Below, in pieces: positions 48,577 to 57,763 of a DNA stretch of 64,000 nt. The notes under the pieces were generated by a model, which saw nothing but the letters and a program-made list of their open reading frames with translations, had not been told where the DNA came from and did not search any database. The stretch's first letter is position 1, and every line of letters begins with the position of its first letter. The stretch is from Prevotella sp. (GTDB lineage Bacteria > Bacteroidota > Bacteroidia > Bacteroidales > Bacteroidaceae), in NCBI GenBank assembly GCA_022771625.1, contig JALFCW010000120.1, positions 34,891 through 98,890 of the forward strand, in the 5' to 3' direction. The position numbers and the translations under genes are program-made.

Positions 48577-49548
48577 ATGACTGAGGAGATTTATAAAGCG
48601 GACAGTTGTCGATACGACAATGGGATGAAATACAGGCGTTGCGGTCGCAGTGGTGTGATGTTGCCCGAGGTGAGCCTTGGCTTTTGGCATAACTTCGGTG
48701 CTATAGATCCCTTGCAGCGCAGTCGCGACATCATGCGATATGCCTTCGACCACGGAGTGACTCACTTTGACCTTGCCAACAACTACGGTCCTCCTTACGG
48801 CAGTGCGGAGGAAACATTCGGCAAGTTGATGAAGGATGACTTCCTACCCTATCGCGACGAGATGTTTATCAGCACCAAGGCGGGATATGACATGTGGCCT
48901 GGCCCCTACGGCAACTGGGGCTCGCGCAAGTATCTCATGGCAAGTCTCGACCAGAGTCTTAAGCGCATGAACCTCAATTATGTTGACTTGTTCTACAGTC
49001 ACCGTTATGACCCAGAGACACCACTTGAGGAGACTCTGCAGGCGATGGTGGATATAGTGAAGCGCGGCAAGGCTCTCTATCTTGGCATCTCTCGCTGGCC
49101 GCTCGAAGCCACACGGTTCGCCATCGACTATCTTGCCGCACGCGACACACCTCTACTTATATATCAGGGACGACTGAACATGCTCGACCGCGCACCGATC
49201 GACGAGGGCATCATCGACCTATGCAATGAGAGTGGCGTTGGCTTCATCTCATTCTCGCCTCTTGCCCAGGGACTGCTCACCAACCGCTATCTCAATGGCA
49301 TTCCCGAGGACAGCCGTATGTCGAAGGAGAAATTCCTAAAAAAATCGATGCTCACCGAGGAGCTCCTCGACCAGCTACGCCAATGGAACACGGAGGCGCA
49401 ATCCTCGAGAATGACTCTTGCAGAGAAGGCTCTCAAGTGGATTCTCGACACGCGAGGAGTTACATCCGTGCTCATCGGGGCGAGTAGCGTGGCACAGTTG
49501 CAGACCAATCTCGGGGTGATAGAAAAACAGGAAAGTACTCATTCCTGA
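48577..49548 (+). CDS. Aldo/keto reductase (YghZ-like)
   Basis: 323 aa; MKYRRCGRSGVMLPEVSLGFWHNFG, THFDLANNYGPPYGSAEETFG, MNLNYVDLFYSHRYDPETPLEETL, KWILDTRGVTSVLIGAS. Confidence 0.95.
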   Translation: MTEEIYKADSCRYDNGMKYRRCGRSGVMLPEVSLGFWHNFGAIDPLQRSRDIMRYAFDHGVTHFDLANNYGPPYGSAEETFGKLMKDDFLPYRDEMFISTKAGYDMWPGPYGNWGSRKYLMASLDQSLKRMNLNYVDLFYSHRYDPETPLEETLQAMVDIVKRGKALYLGISRWPLEATRFAIDYLAARDTPLLIYQGRLNMLDRAPIDEGIIDLCNESGVGFISFSPLAQGLLTNRYLNGIPEDSRMSKEKFLKKSMLTEELLDQLRQWNTEAQSSRMTLAEKALKWILDTRGVTSVLIGASSVAQLQTNLGVIEKQESTHS

Positions 49549-49553
49549 TTAAT

Positions 49554-50744
49554 TTAGGAATTTTGCCGCGTCAACAAATAAGCCTTCTTGCTGAGAGAAA
49601 CATGCGTTGCCCTCGCCCAAAGTTCCTCTAATGGCCCTCGGCGGAATCTGCTTGTCCAGAAACGGCAGAAGTAATAGAGGCAGATGCAGAACAAGATGCC
49701 AAGAACGAAACTCATTCTATGGTGGCTGACCGTATAAAGACCAAGTCCCCAATTATAGAAGAGGAAACCGCCGATGATGCTCTGCAGGAGATAGTCGGTA
49801 AGACTCATCTTGCCTATGCACTCTAGGTGCGAGATGGCTTTACGCATCCGTGTGGTGTAATATAGCAGTGTGATGCCGCCAACATAGAATAGCATCATAG
49901 AGAAATTGCGCCAAGCAGTGAGTTGAATTTCTAGACTCTTGCCAATACAAACCGGCAATTCGTCAATAGATATGGTGAGTAGCAGCACTTGTGTTACAGC
50001 AAATACCAACAAGGCAACCATCATCGCCTTCTTCCAAAAACCGAGATTGTCAGCCTCGTTGATAAAGAGGCGTTTGCGTCCCAACAGCATACCTACGACA
50101 AATAGCATAAGAGTCTGAGTGAGGCGACCATTTTCTATTGCCCAACCGAAATTGATAGGCAGACCCGTAGTCACACCTGCCTTTGCCACATCGAGGAAAG
50201 AGCCATTGGCACATGCCTCATAGCACACTCCCCACAAATGTCCATAACCAAGATCCATCGGATTTGCATCAGGAACAATGATACCCTTTATGATATAATA
50301 GATCTCTATGGGTTGCAGAAACAGTATGGCAGCCACCACAATCAGCACCTTGTCGGAAGCCTTGACCAAAGGTATTAACAACAGTCCGAGAACGGCATAG
50401 GTGCAAAGTATGTCACCATTAAAGAACACAAGGTCGAGCATTCCCCAACCGAAAAGTAACAGCATACGCCATGCAAAGCGCAAGCGGAAGTCCTCACCAA
50501 GTTTTTCCGCATTATGGTGCTGGATATAGCAACTCAATCCAAACAACAATGCGAAGATAGCATACATCTTGCTCGCTCCAATGTAGAACACAGTATCCCA
50601 CAATCCCTGGTCAAAAGCCGTTGGTTCGGGGAAGGCATAGAAATTCAGGTGTTCGAGGAAGTGTATGATAATTATGCCTACCACGGCAAATCCTCGAAGA
50701 CTGTCAACAACATTAATACGCTGTTGTTTGATGTTTTGTTCCAT
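49554..50744 (-). CDS. DUF418 family membrane protein
   Basis: 396 aa; RINVVDSLRGFAVVGIIIIHFLEH; C-terminal GKMSLTDYLLQSIIGGFLFYNWGLGLY...GPLEELWARAT. Confidence 0.88.
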   Translation of the reverse strand: MEQNIKQQRINVVDSLRGFAVVGIIIIHFLEHLNFYAFPEPTAFDQGLWDTVFYIGASKMYAIFALLFGLSCYIQHHNAEKLGEDFRLRFAWRMLLLFGWGMLDLVFFNGDILCTYAVLGLLLIPLVKASDKVLIVVAAILFLQPIEIYYIIKGIIVPDANPMDLGYGHLWGVCYEACANGSFLDVAKAGVTTGLPINFGWAIENGRLTQTLMLFVVGMLLGRKRLFINEADNLGFWKKAMMVALLVFAVTQVLLLTISIDELPVCIGKSLEIQLTAWRNFSMMLFYVGGITLLYYTTRMRKAISHLECIGKMSLTDYLLQSIIGGFLFYNWGLGLYTVSHHRMSFVLGILFCICLYYFCRFWTSRFRRGPLEELWARATHVSLSKKAYLLTRQNS

Positions 50745-50756
50745 TGAATTATATTT

Positions 50757-51641
50757 TTATTGTTCATCCTTTCCCTCCGCCAAACGGTAGTTCTTGGGCG
50801 AACGACCCGTCTGCTTCTTAAAGAAGGTGCCGAAGGCGGAGGCATTGGGGAAATGGAGTTCGTCGGAGATTTCCTGTATGGTCTTGCTCGTGCTCGTCAT
50901 GAGGAAGATGGCACGACGGATGATTGCCTTGAAGACAAGATCCTGGACGGTATAACCGCAAATGCCCTTAACCATGGATGAGAGATATTTGGGAGAGAGA
51001 CACAAGCGGTCGGCATAGAACGCCACACTGCGCTCCTTATGATAGTGCTCGCTTATTAGCGATATTAATCTCACGAAGATGTCAATCTTATGACCCGAGG
51101 CCTCACCACCTTGCACCACCTTGCGGTTGAATATAGAACATAGCCGATATGTGAGACTGAGCATGAGGAGTTTGCGCTCATGAGAGTCGAACATTGTAGT
51201 TTCCTCATAACTTGAGCATGGCAGCAATTGCACATAGTCGGCTATGGCGTATTCCTCGCCAGTAGCCAAGATGCTGAACGGACGGGGATTGAGAGTGGAA
51301 TAAAGACGCATCATCATCACCGTATTACCTAGTATGTCACGGATAGGGCCTATACGATAGAATAGCAGATAATACTTGAGATTATCCGATGCCACCTTAA
51401 TTTGAAAATGCACATTCTCGGTGAGAAAAATTGTTTCGCCCGCCTTGACTACCCCTTGCTCTTCATTTACCTCAAAAATGAAAGAACCGTCAACACATAC
51501 GATAATACCGACATAATCCACGAGAAATGAAGACATAATCGACTGGGGAAATACCTTGAGTGGTCCTTCCGAACTGCATATATCAAGACGGTTATCGAGC
51601 GCGTCTTCGAGTACTGCCAATCTCTTTGCTTCTGGTTCCAT
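50757..51641 (-). CDS. AraC-family transcriptional regulator
   Basis: C-terminal HTH: AFYADRLCLSPKYLSSMVKGICGYTVQDLVFKAIIRRAIFLMTSTSKTIQEISDELHFPNASAFGTFFKKQTGRSPKNYR; start at internal Met (51641). Confidence 0.9.
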   Translation of the reverse strand: MEPEAKRLAVLEDALDNRLDICSSEGPLKVFPQSIMSSFLVDYVGIIVCVDGSFIFEVNEEQGVVKAGETIFLTENVHFQIKVASDNLKYYLLFYRIGPIRDILGNTVMMMRLYSTLNPRPFSILATGEEYAIADYVQLLPCSSYEETTMFDSHERKLLMLSLTYRLCSIFNRKVVQGGEASGHKIDIFVRLISLISEHYHKERSVAFYADRLCLSPKYLSSMVKGICGYTVQDLVFKAIIRRAIFLMTSTSKTIQEISDELHFPNASAFGTFFKKQTGRSPKNYRLAEGKDEQ

Positions 51642-51758
51642 AATGTGGGTAATATACGAATAACGCTGCGAAGATACAACTTTTTTCGCAATTACCACAC
51701 TATTTTTCTCTTTTTTGTGCATTTTCTTGTCTAATATTGAACACAGAGGCACAAAATA

Positions 51759-53429
51759 TCACCTGAACCTAAACTTTACATCCCTCGGTATGCGCTCCCA
51801 ATCCTGAAGTTTGCGCTTGGGCCATGGTACAAAGAGAATGATTCCTGCACAAATGATACATCCATAAAACGTCCATCCCGCCATCTCCTTGATGGTAGTG
51901 AGAGTAGCCTGAACCGTCACCTTGCCCTTCAATTGCAATGCAGCCATCTGCTGGGCCTCGGCATCGGTCTTTCCTTGCATCTTCATGCCTTGCACCGTCA
52001 TGTCGTAGGTCTTTGCCGTCTCTGCATCCATACGGTCGAAGTCCTGGGCATAACGAGTGACATAATACTGCTGTCGATGTTGCAACACATTACTATAGAG
52101 CGCACTACCTATACCCGGTCCGATAATCATACGCACAGTGAGCATGATGCACACCCATGTTGACATCAGCTTATATGGCATACGCTGGTTGGCATAAACA
52201 GCGGTACATGCGTAGAGCAACATCATTCCCGCCGCACGGATGATGATAGGCCATTTCATTCGCTCCATCATTCCCGCAGTCTGCACCTCAAAGTACATAT
52301 ACACGGCAGAGAGTCCGATGAAGATAAATCCCCAAAAGAAGAGCCACTTGAAATGAATCTTCTTGGAACTGCAGAAGATAGCCATGACAAGTCCTATGAA
52401 ATATCCCAGCAGAACCCAGTTGCCCACCTCGGCAATCTGAAGGTTGTCCATCTTCATACCCACACTCATAAACACATTGACGAACATTGCACTGGAGTTG
52501 AATATCATGAGTCCGAGGAAGAGAAGAATACCGCCCTGGATGCTGCGCGACTTCAATGCCGTGATGAGGAAATAGGCCGAACGACGTGTCCTTTCGAGGA
52601 ATATGAACAGGAGCACTGACACAATACATATCAACGTAGCCAACTGTATTCGCTGGTCGTCATACCAATCGAGCACCTTGCCATATACCATTATATATAT
52701 AAAGGAGAGGCATGCGATAGAAAAGACCGTGAAATCCCCAAACTTGGAGAAGTTGATAGGAATACGGTTGTTGGGGAAGGGATTATATGGCATCGTGAGC
52801 CATACGATGATCACAGCCACTCCCAACACGGCAATCATGGCATAATAGACATACTGCCATTCGTAGTTATATGCAAACCATGCTGTGAGCCATGTACCTA
52901 TCTGACCAAGCACCATGAAGAAGTAATAGATAATTGGCATTGACGCCGTCTTCTCATAGTCGAGTTTGTCCCATCCCTCCTCGGTGGTAGGTTCGTTGCC
53001 TGGAGTGAGATTATGGGTAGCCTCGATGTGGAAACCGTAGGTGATGAGCGTAAAGAGGTTGCACATCAACAAAGCCTGACGCACGAATCCCATCACGAGC
53101 GAACACAGGGCAAGGACATACACACTGTCGGTGCGGGCACATACGAAGCTCAGCACAATGAGTATGCCGAATCCCCACATGAGCATTATCTTCTCGCGAC
53201 GAATGCATACGAGGTCGTAGAAGAATGGCGAGAAAGCCGCCATACCCACCGACGTGGCAAAGCCAACAAAGGATATATGTTCCGAAATGATGCCCAAACC
53301 ACCAACCATCTCACTGCTGTTGGCGGAATAGACACCACCAACTGTCATTATAGGTATGAATAGGAAAATCAGAAAGATGATTCCCAATGGTTTAGGCACC
53401 CAATCGTAGAACGGGAAATTTTTATTCAC
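51759..53429 (-). CDS. MFS drug-efflux-type transporter (EmrB/DHA2-like)
   Basis: 556 aa, many hydrophobic helices; operonic with HlyD-family and TolC-family genes. Confidence 0.85.
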   Translation of the reverse strand: MNKNFPFYDWVPKPLGIIFLIFLFIPIMTVGGVYSANSSEMVGGLGIISEHISFVGFATSVGMAAFSPFFYDLVCIRREKIMLMWGFGILIVLSFVCARTDSVYVLALCSLVMGFVRQALLMCNLFTLITYGFHIEATHNLTPGNEPTTEEGWDKLDYEKTASMPIIYYFFMVLGQIGTWLTAWFAYNYEWQYVYYAMIAVLGVAVIIVWLTMPYNPFPNNRIPINFSKFGDFTVFSIACLSFIYIMVYGKVLDWYDDQRIQLATLICIVSVLLFIFLERTRRSAYFLITALKSRSIQGGILLFLGLMIFNSSAMFVNVFMSVGMKMDNLQIAEVGNWVLLGYFIGLVMAIFCSSKKIHFKWLFFWGFIFIGLSAVYMYFEVQTAGMMERMKWPIIIRAAGMMLLYACTAVYANQRMPYKLMSTWVCIMLTVRMIIGPGIGSALYSNVLQHRQQYYVTRYAQDFDRMDAETAKTYDMTVQGMKMQGKTDAEAQQMAALQLKGKVTVQATLTTIKEMAGWTFYGCIICAGIILFVPWPKRKLQDWERIPRDVKFRFR

Positions 53430-53445
53430 AACGATACAATTTAAA

Positions 53446-54561
53446 TTATTTCACTTCAGCCTTCACAATCACCATCATACCAGCTGCCAGGCGGTCGTTA
53501 TCCTCCTTGCTGAGGTTGGTGAAGTCGATGCGCACTGGTACGCGTTGTTGTATCTTTACGAAGTTTCCTGCAGAGTTGTCGGTAGGAGTAAGCGAGAACT
53601 TAGAACCTGTAGCTCCAGATATTGCTGTAACCTTGCCGGTAAACTCCTTGTCGCTGATGGCATCAACAGTCATGCGTACTTTCTGGCCAATATAGAGATT
53701 CTCCACCTGTGTTTCCTTGTAGTTGGCAATCACCCACTTCTGTGTCTCAGGAATGATATATGTGATCGTCTGTCCGGCATTAACCATCTGTCCCTCTTCG
53801 AGAGAACGGCGACCCAACTTGCCGTCGCACGGAGCTACAACCACACAATAAGAGAGATTGAGCTTTGCCATCTCCAAGGCAGCAGTGGCACGCTCAATGG
53901 CTGCGGCAGTGTTGCCCTTGCGAGTTTGCACTTCATTGACTCCCGAGAGGGCGGCCTTCTTCTGTTTGAGGGTAGCGTCGAGCTTCTTCTTTGTAGCCTT
54001 GTATTCTGTCTCATACTGTTCGAGCTGGATAGGTGTTGCAGCATCACGCGCCACGAGGTTGCGATAGCGCTCCACATCCTTGGCCAATTTGCTAAGACGA
54101 ATCTCTATCTCTGATATTGACGCATCATACACCGAAGCCGTAGTCTCGGTGGTGTTGAGTGTGGCATTGATAACATTGGCACCAGCCTGTGCATCCTTCA
54201 ATGCAGCCTCTGCCTCCATTACACGTATGCGATATTCACGATCGTCGAGTATGAGCAGGGTATCTCCCTTCTTGACGTTCTGATGCTCTTGGAAGCAAAT
54301 CTTCTTGATATATCCCGAAGCACGCAGATTGACCGGTGAGAGATACTGCTCAACCTGAGCATCATTACTAGACTCATTCGACCTGTAGTCGATGAACATG
54401 CATACCACCTCATATACACCCCACGCGATGAGTGCAAGTCCGATGAGACTTACTATCATCTGACGCACCTTCTGTTTCTTCAATTGTTCAGCTGTCTTCT
54501 CGTGGCTTTCAGACACTGTCGTTTCCTGGCTTTCCACAGCCTTGTTTTCCTTATTTTCCAT
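53446..54561 (-). CDS. HlyD/EmrA-family membrane fusion protein
   Basis: 371 aa; LSPVNLRASGYIKKICFQEHQNVKKGDTLLILDDREYRIRVMEAEAAL, VVAPCDGKLGRRSLEEGQMVNAGQTITYIIPE. Confidence 0.93.
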   Translation of the reverse strand: MENKENKAVESQETTVSESHEKTAEQLKKQKVRQMIVSLIGLALIAWGVYEVVCMFIDYRSNESSNDAQVEQYLSPVNLRASGYIKKICFQEHQNVKKGDTLLILDDREYRIRVMEAEAALKDAQAGANVINATLNTTETTASVYDASISEIEIRLSKLAKDVERYRNLVARDAATPIQLEQYETEYKATKKKLDATLKQKKAALSGVNEVQTRKGNTAAAIERATAALEMAKLNLSYCVVVAPCDGKLGRRSLEEGQMVNAGQTITYIIPETQKWVIANYKETQVENLYIGQKVRMTVDAISDKEFTGKVTAISGATGSKFSLTPTDNSAGNFVKIQQRVPVRIDFTNLSKEDNDRLAAGMMVIVKAEVK

Positions 54562-54603
54562 TATCGTATTATATTTTCAATTTATGTTTCGCATAATAAA
54601 ATC

Positions 54604-55929
54604 CTAATTTTCCACAAGGGAATTAAGTCCGCCCGTGAGTTTGAGTACGGCGAGATTCGATACCTCGTAGTTGTAATGAGCGGTGAGATAGTTGTTCTGT
54701 GCCTCCGACATGCTCATCTCATCCTGCAATACCTCTACCATCGAGGTAACACCCTCACGATAGCGATCCATAGTCACCTTATATATATCCTCGGCAAGAC
54801 GGTAGTTGTCGCGCTGTTTGCGGTAGTTTCGCTCGTTGTTCAGTTGGTCGTTCACTGCATTCGAGTATTGCGTCTGCAAGTTCTTCAGCGTGTTCTCGTA
54901 TGCAATGCGCGCATTGTCGGCATCAATCTTGGCCTTGCGAATCTTGGATCGCTTCTCAAACCCGTCGAAGACAGGTACTCGAAGGGAAATACCGAGACCA
55001 TTGGAGTCATACCAATGATTGCTCTCTCCCGAATGAAACCAGTTCTTAAACTTATCTGTATATGCCGAGAAACTGAAGTTGCCAGTGAGGGCAATAGTAG
55101 GCAGATAGGCATCCTTGGCCAGTTTCACCTGTTGTTCAGTGAGTTTCTCCTGGGTGCGCATGAGTTGCAATTCATATAGATTGGCGTTAAGTCCCGACTG
55201 TGTCGCCATATTAATATCATCCACATGCTTCACCTCAACAAGAATCTCCTCGTCGGCAGGATAGTCCATGACATATTTGAGCATGTTATATTGCTCGCGA
55301 AGCATTGCCTTGGCATTTGCGAGCGACACGTCGGTACTCTCTATCCTGACATTGATACGCTTTAGGTCAACCCCCAAAGCCATCTGATTGTCATAGAATG
55401 CCTGGGCGAATTTTTTCAGTTCCTCAAATCTCTTGAGGTTATCTCCAATAATGGCTATCTGCTCGGTAGTATTCTGAATGAGATAGTAGAGTTTGGCTAT
55501 CTGCATGATAATGTCCTCACGAGCCTTCTCATAGGACAATTGGTTGAGATTGTCAAGGGTCTTTGCAATCTCTACGGCAGTAAGGGCCGTCTGACTATAG
55601 AGCGGCATCTGCAACTGCAGACTAGCCGACGAGTTATACTGCAAGGTCTTTGTCACGTTGTACAACTTACCGTATGCCGTACCATCGGTAACTGATACTG
55701 GAGGAGTAAAGTTGTCATTGAATCCTGCCGCGAAGTTAATCTGCGGCAGCAACCTTGCACGGTTCTCACTGATGTTGTGCTTGCCCTTAGTCACCTCGTT
55801 GCGACTTGACTTGAGCGAGAGATTATTCTCGATGCCTATCTTCAAGCAATCCTTGAGCGACAATACCTTTTGGGCACTTGCTGATGACATTGTCAGGAGC
55901 AAGGAAAAAGTGAACAGTAATTTCTTCAT
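54604..55929 (-). CDS. TolC-family outer membrane efflux protein
   Basis: 441 aa; KVLSLKDCLKIGIENNLSLKSSRNEV, NGLGISLRVPVFDGFEKRSKIRKAKIDADNARIAYENTLKNLQTQYSNAVND. Confidence 0.93.
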   Translation of the reverse strand: MKKLLFTFSLLLTMSSASAQKVLSLKDCLKIGIENNLSLKSSRNEVTKGKHNISENRARLLPQINFAAGFNDNFTPPVSVTDGTAYGKLYNVTKTLQYNSSASLQLQMPLYSQTALTAVEIAKTLDNLNQLSYEKAREDIIMQIAKLYYLIQNTTEQIAIIGDNLKRFEELKKFAQAFYDNQMALGVDLKRINVRIESTDVSLANAKAMLREQYNMLKYVMDYPADEEILVEVKHVDDINMATQSGLNANLYELQLMRTQEKLTEQQVKLAKDAYLPTIALTGNFSFSAYTDKFKNWFHSGESNHWYDSNGLGISLRVPVFDGFEKRSKIRKAKIDADNARIAYENTLKNLQTQYSNAVNDQLNNERNYRKQRDNYRLAEDIYKVTMDRYREGVTSMVEVLQDEMSMSEAQNNYLTAHYNYEVSNLAVLKLTGGLNSLVEN

Positions 55930-56156
55930 TCTTTGCTAACGTCTAAATTCGGCTGCAAAGGTACTACTTTTAGTTTGAATACTACTATTCACATATAAAT
56001 TGAATATGTTCAAAAAGTCGGTTTTATTTTAAAACGATAAATATAATTAGGGAGTGTCGTTAAATTTTAAGATTATTTATAACCACCTATTTCTCAATGT
56101 GATAGAAATTTTGTATCTTTGTATATGATAAGAATCGACATAACCTAGCGCAGCCA

Positions 56157-56360
56157 AGCCCTGAAAGGGCGACATAACATAGCACAGGGTATAAACCCTG
56201 TGTAATGGTATATCCCCCCCAAAAAACTCCTCCCCCGCACGCCGACGGCGTGCGAGGGAGGAGAAAATAAATGCCCCCAAATGATAGGGCTCACGCCCTA
56301 TCCTATGTTATGTCGCCCTTTCAGGGCTATCCTCCGTTATGCCGCCCTTCCAGGGCTAAC
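56157..56360. repeat. Composite palindromic intergenic element
   Basis: 26-bp perfect inverted arms (56157-56182 AGCCCTGAAAGGGCGACATAACATAG; 56303-56328 reverse complement), internal hairpins CACAGGGT..ACCCTGTG, CTCCTCCC-CGCACGCCG/CGGCGTGCG-GGGAGGAG (56227-56263), ATAGGGCtcacGCCCTAT, plus a degenerate third arm at ~56330-56358. Confidence 0.9.
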
Positions 56361-56386
56361 TGAAAGAATTAAACGACAATCCCTAA

Positions 56387-57541
56387 TTAGAGCAATGCGG
56401 CAATGGCTGCCTCTACGTCTTTAATCTGTGAAGAGCGGTTGACGAGAGAGTTACTCTTGTCGATGAGGAAGAACTCTGGCACTGACTGCACATTGTAGAG
56501 GTTGACATATTTTGATGCAGTACCATCAGCATCCCTCACACATATCCACGGTAATGCAGCTGTCTGCTGCTTCCAGAAATGCTCGTCAGGGTCGAGAGAC
56601 ACTTGATAAATCTCTAGTCCTTGCGCATGATACTTATTATATAATTCGCGCAACATGAGAATACGCTTTGGCGAATCCTCAAGAGCAAAGAGATGGAAAT
56701 CGAGAAGCACCACCTTACCCTTCAACTCAGAAAGAGCACGGGCAGTTCCCTTGTTATCAATCAGTTTGATGTCGATTATTCCCGTCTCAGTCACCTTGTC
56801 TGCATCAATCTCCATTGCCTTCTGGTCGGCAGCCACAATGCGGGCAGTCTTCATTCCCTCGATAGCGATGTTATGCAGATTCTCGCCACGCAAAGCACCG
56901 GGATAGAATGTATCCCAACTGGTAGCTACTGCAGCAAACACCTTTATGTCGTCACGATTACTGCGTGGATTAAAAATCAAATACGGACCAATAGCCTGGA
57001 AGAGAGCAAAATAAGAAGATGCTGCCTTCGGCTCCTTGAAGATATAATTAGCCTTGACATCATTCTTGTAAGCATCAATCATCTTTGTAATACTGTCGGC
57101 AATGACATCGCTGCCGAGAGAGGTATTCTTCTCCAAATCGATAACAGTATTCTGAAGTGCAATCTGCTTAAGGGCGAGAGTGCGGATCTTTGAACATTCC
57201 TCGGAACCGCTCACCTCATAGTTAGCAGCCATTTCAGGCATTTTTGCCTTTACAGAGACAGTCTCGGTAGAGTCGATGGAGATATTAATTATCTGTCCTG
57301 CAATACGCAGGCGATAGAACTCGGGAGCCTCTGGGCACTTGTCACTAAAGTCAAAGTTGCCGTCGGCATCAAGTTTCACTGAATCCACTACCACAGGTCC
57401 CTCAAGACTGATATTCTCAAAATAGAGCAGAGAGTCCTTGGCATTCTCAATGCTACCTTCCACGTGGAACTTTTTCTCGCTACATGCCACAAAGGCGAAC
57501 GCAGCCATCACCAAGGCGGCTGCCGAAAACATTTTCTTCAT
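56387..57541 (-). CDS. DUF4369/TlpA-like thioredoxin-fold lipoprotein lacking the CXXC motif
   Basis: Lipobox FVAC; N-terminal KKFHVEGSIENAKDSLLYFENIS; thioredoxin-fold region LSELKGKVVLLDFHLFALEDSPKRILMLRELYNKYHAQGLEIYQVSLDPDE...NVQSVPEFFLIDKSN. Confidence 0.88.
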   Translation of the reverse strand: MKKMFSAAALVMAAFAFVACSEKKFHVEGSIENAKDSLLYFENISLEGPVVVDSVKLDADGNFDFSDKCPEAPEFYRLRIAGQIINISIDSTETVSVKAKMPEMAANYEVSGSEECSKIRTLALKQIALQNTVIDLEKNTSLGSDVIADSITKMIDAYKNDVKANYIFKEPKAASSYFALFQAIGPYLIFNPRSNRDDIKVFAAVATSWDTFYPGALRGENLHNIAIEGMKTARIVAADQKAMEIDADKVTETGIIDIKLIDNKGTARALSELKGKVVLLDFHLFALEDSPKRILMLRELYNKYHAQGLEIYQVSLDPDEHFWKQQTAALPWICVRDADGTASKYVNLYNVQSVPEFFLIDKSNSLVNRSSQIKDVEAAIAALL

Positions 57542-57549
57542 ATAATAAT

Positions 57550-57610
57550 TCAATCTTTCAATTTTCAACATTCAATCTTCAATCTTTAATTTTCAATCTT
57601 CAATCTTCCG
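57550..57610 (-). repeat. GATTGAA heptanucleotide tandem repeat 5' of the TlpA-like gene
   Basis: Minus strand: GATTGAA GATTGAA AATTAAA GATTGAA GATTGAA TGTTGAA AATTGAA A GATTGAA. Confidence 0.8.
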
Positions 57611-57763
57611 ATTTTGGCTGCAAAGTTAGTGCAAGTTAGTCGAAATACAAAATAAAATCATAAAAAAATGAAAATATCAGCAGATATTTGGTATTTTTCT
57701 CGTTCATTTGTATAATTATGAGTAACTTTGCCCGATTTTTGATGTAAACAAACAAAATTTTAG

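Noticed and set aside
51759-55929. MFS/HlyD/TolC operon as a novel system
   Set aside because: Looks like a standard tripartite efflux set with an AraC regulator; nothing unusual seen.
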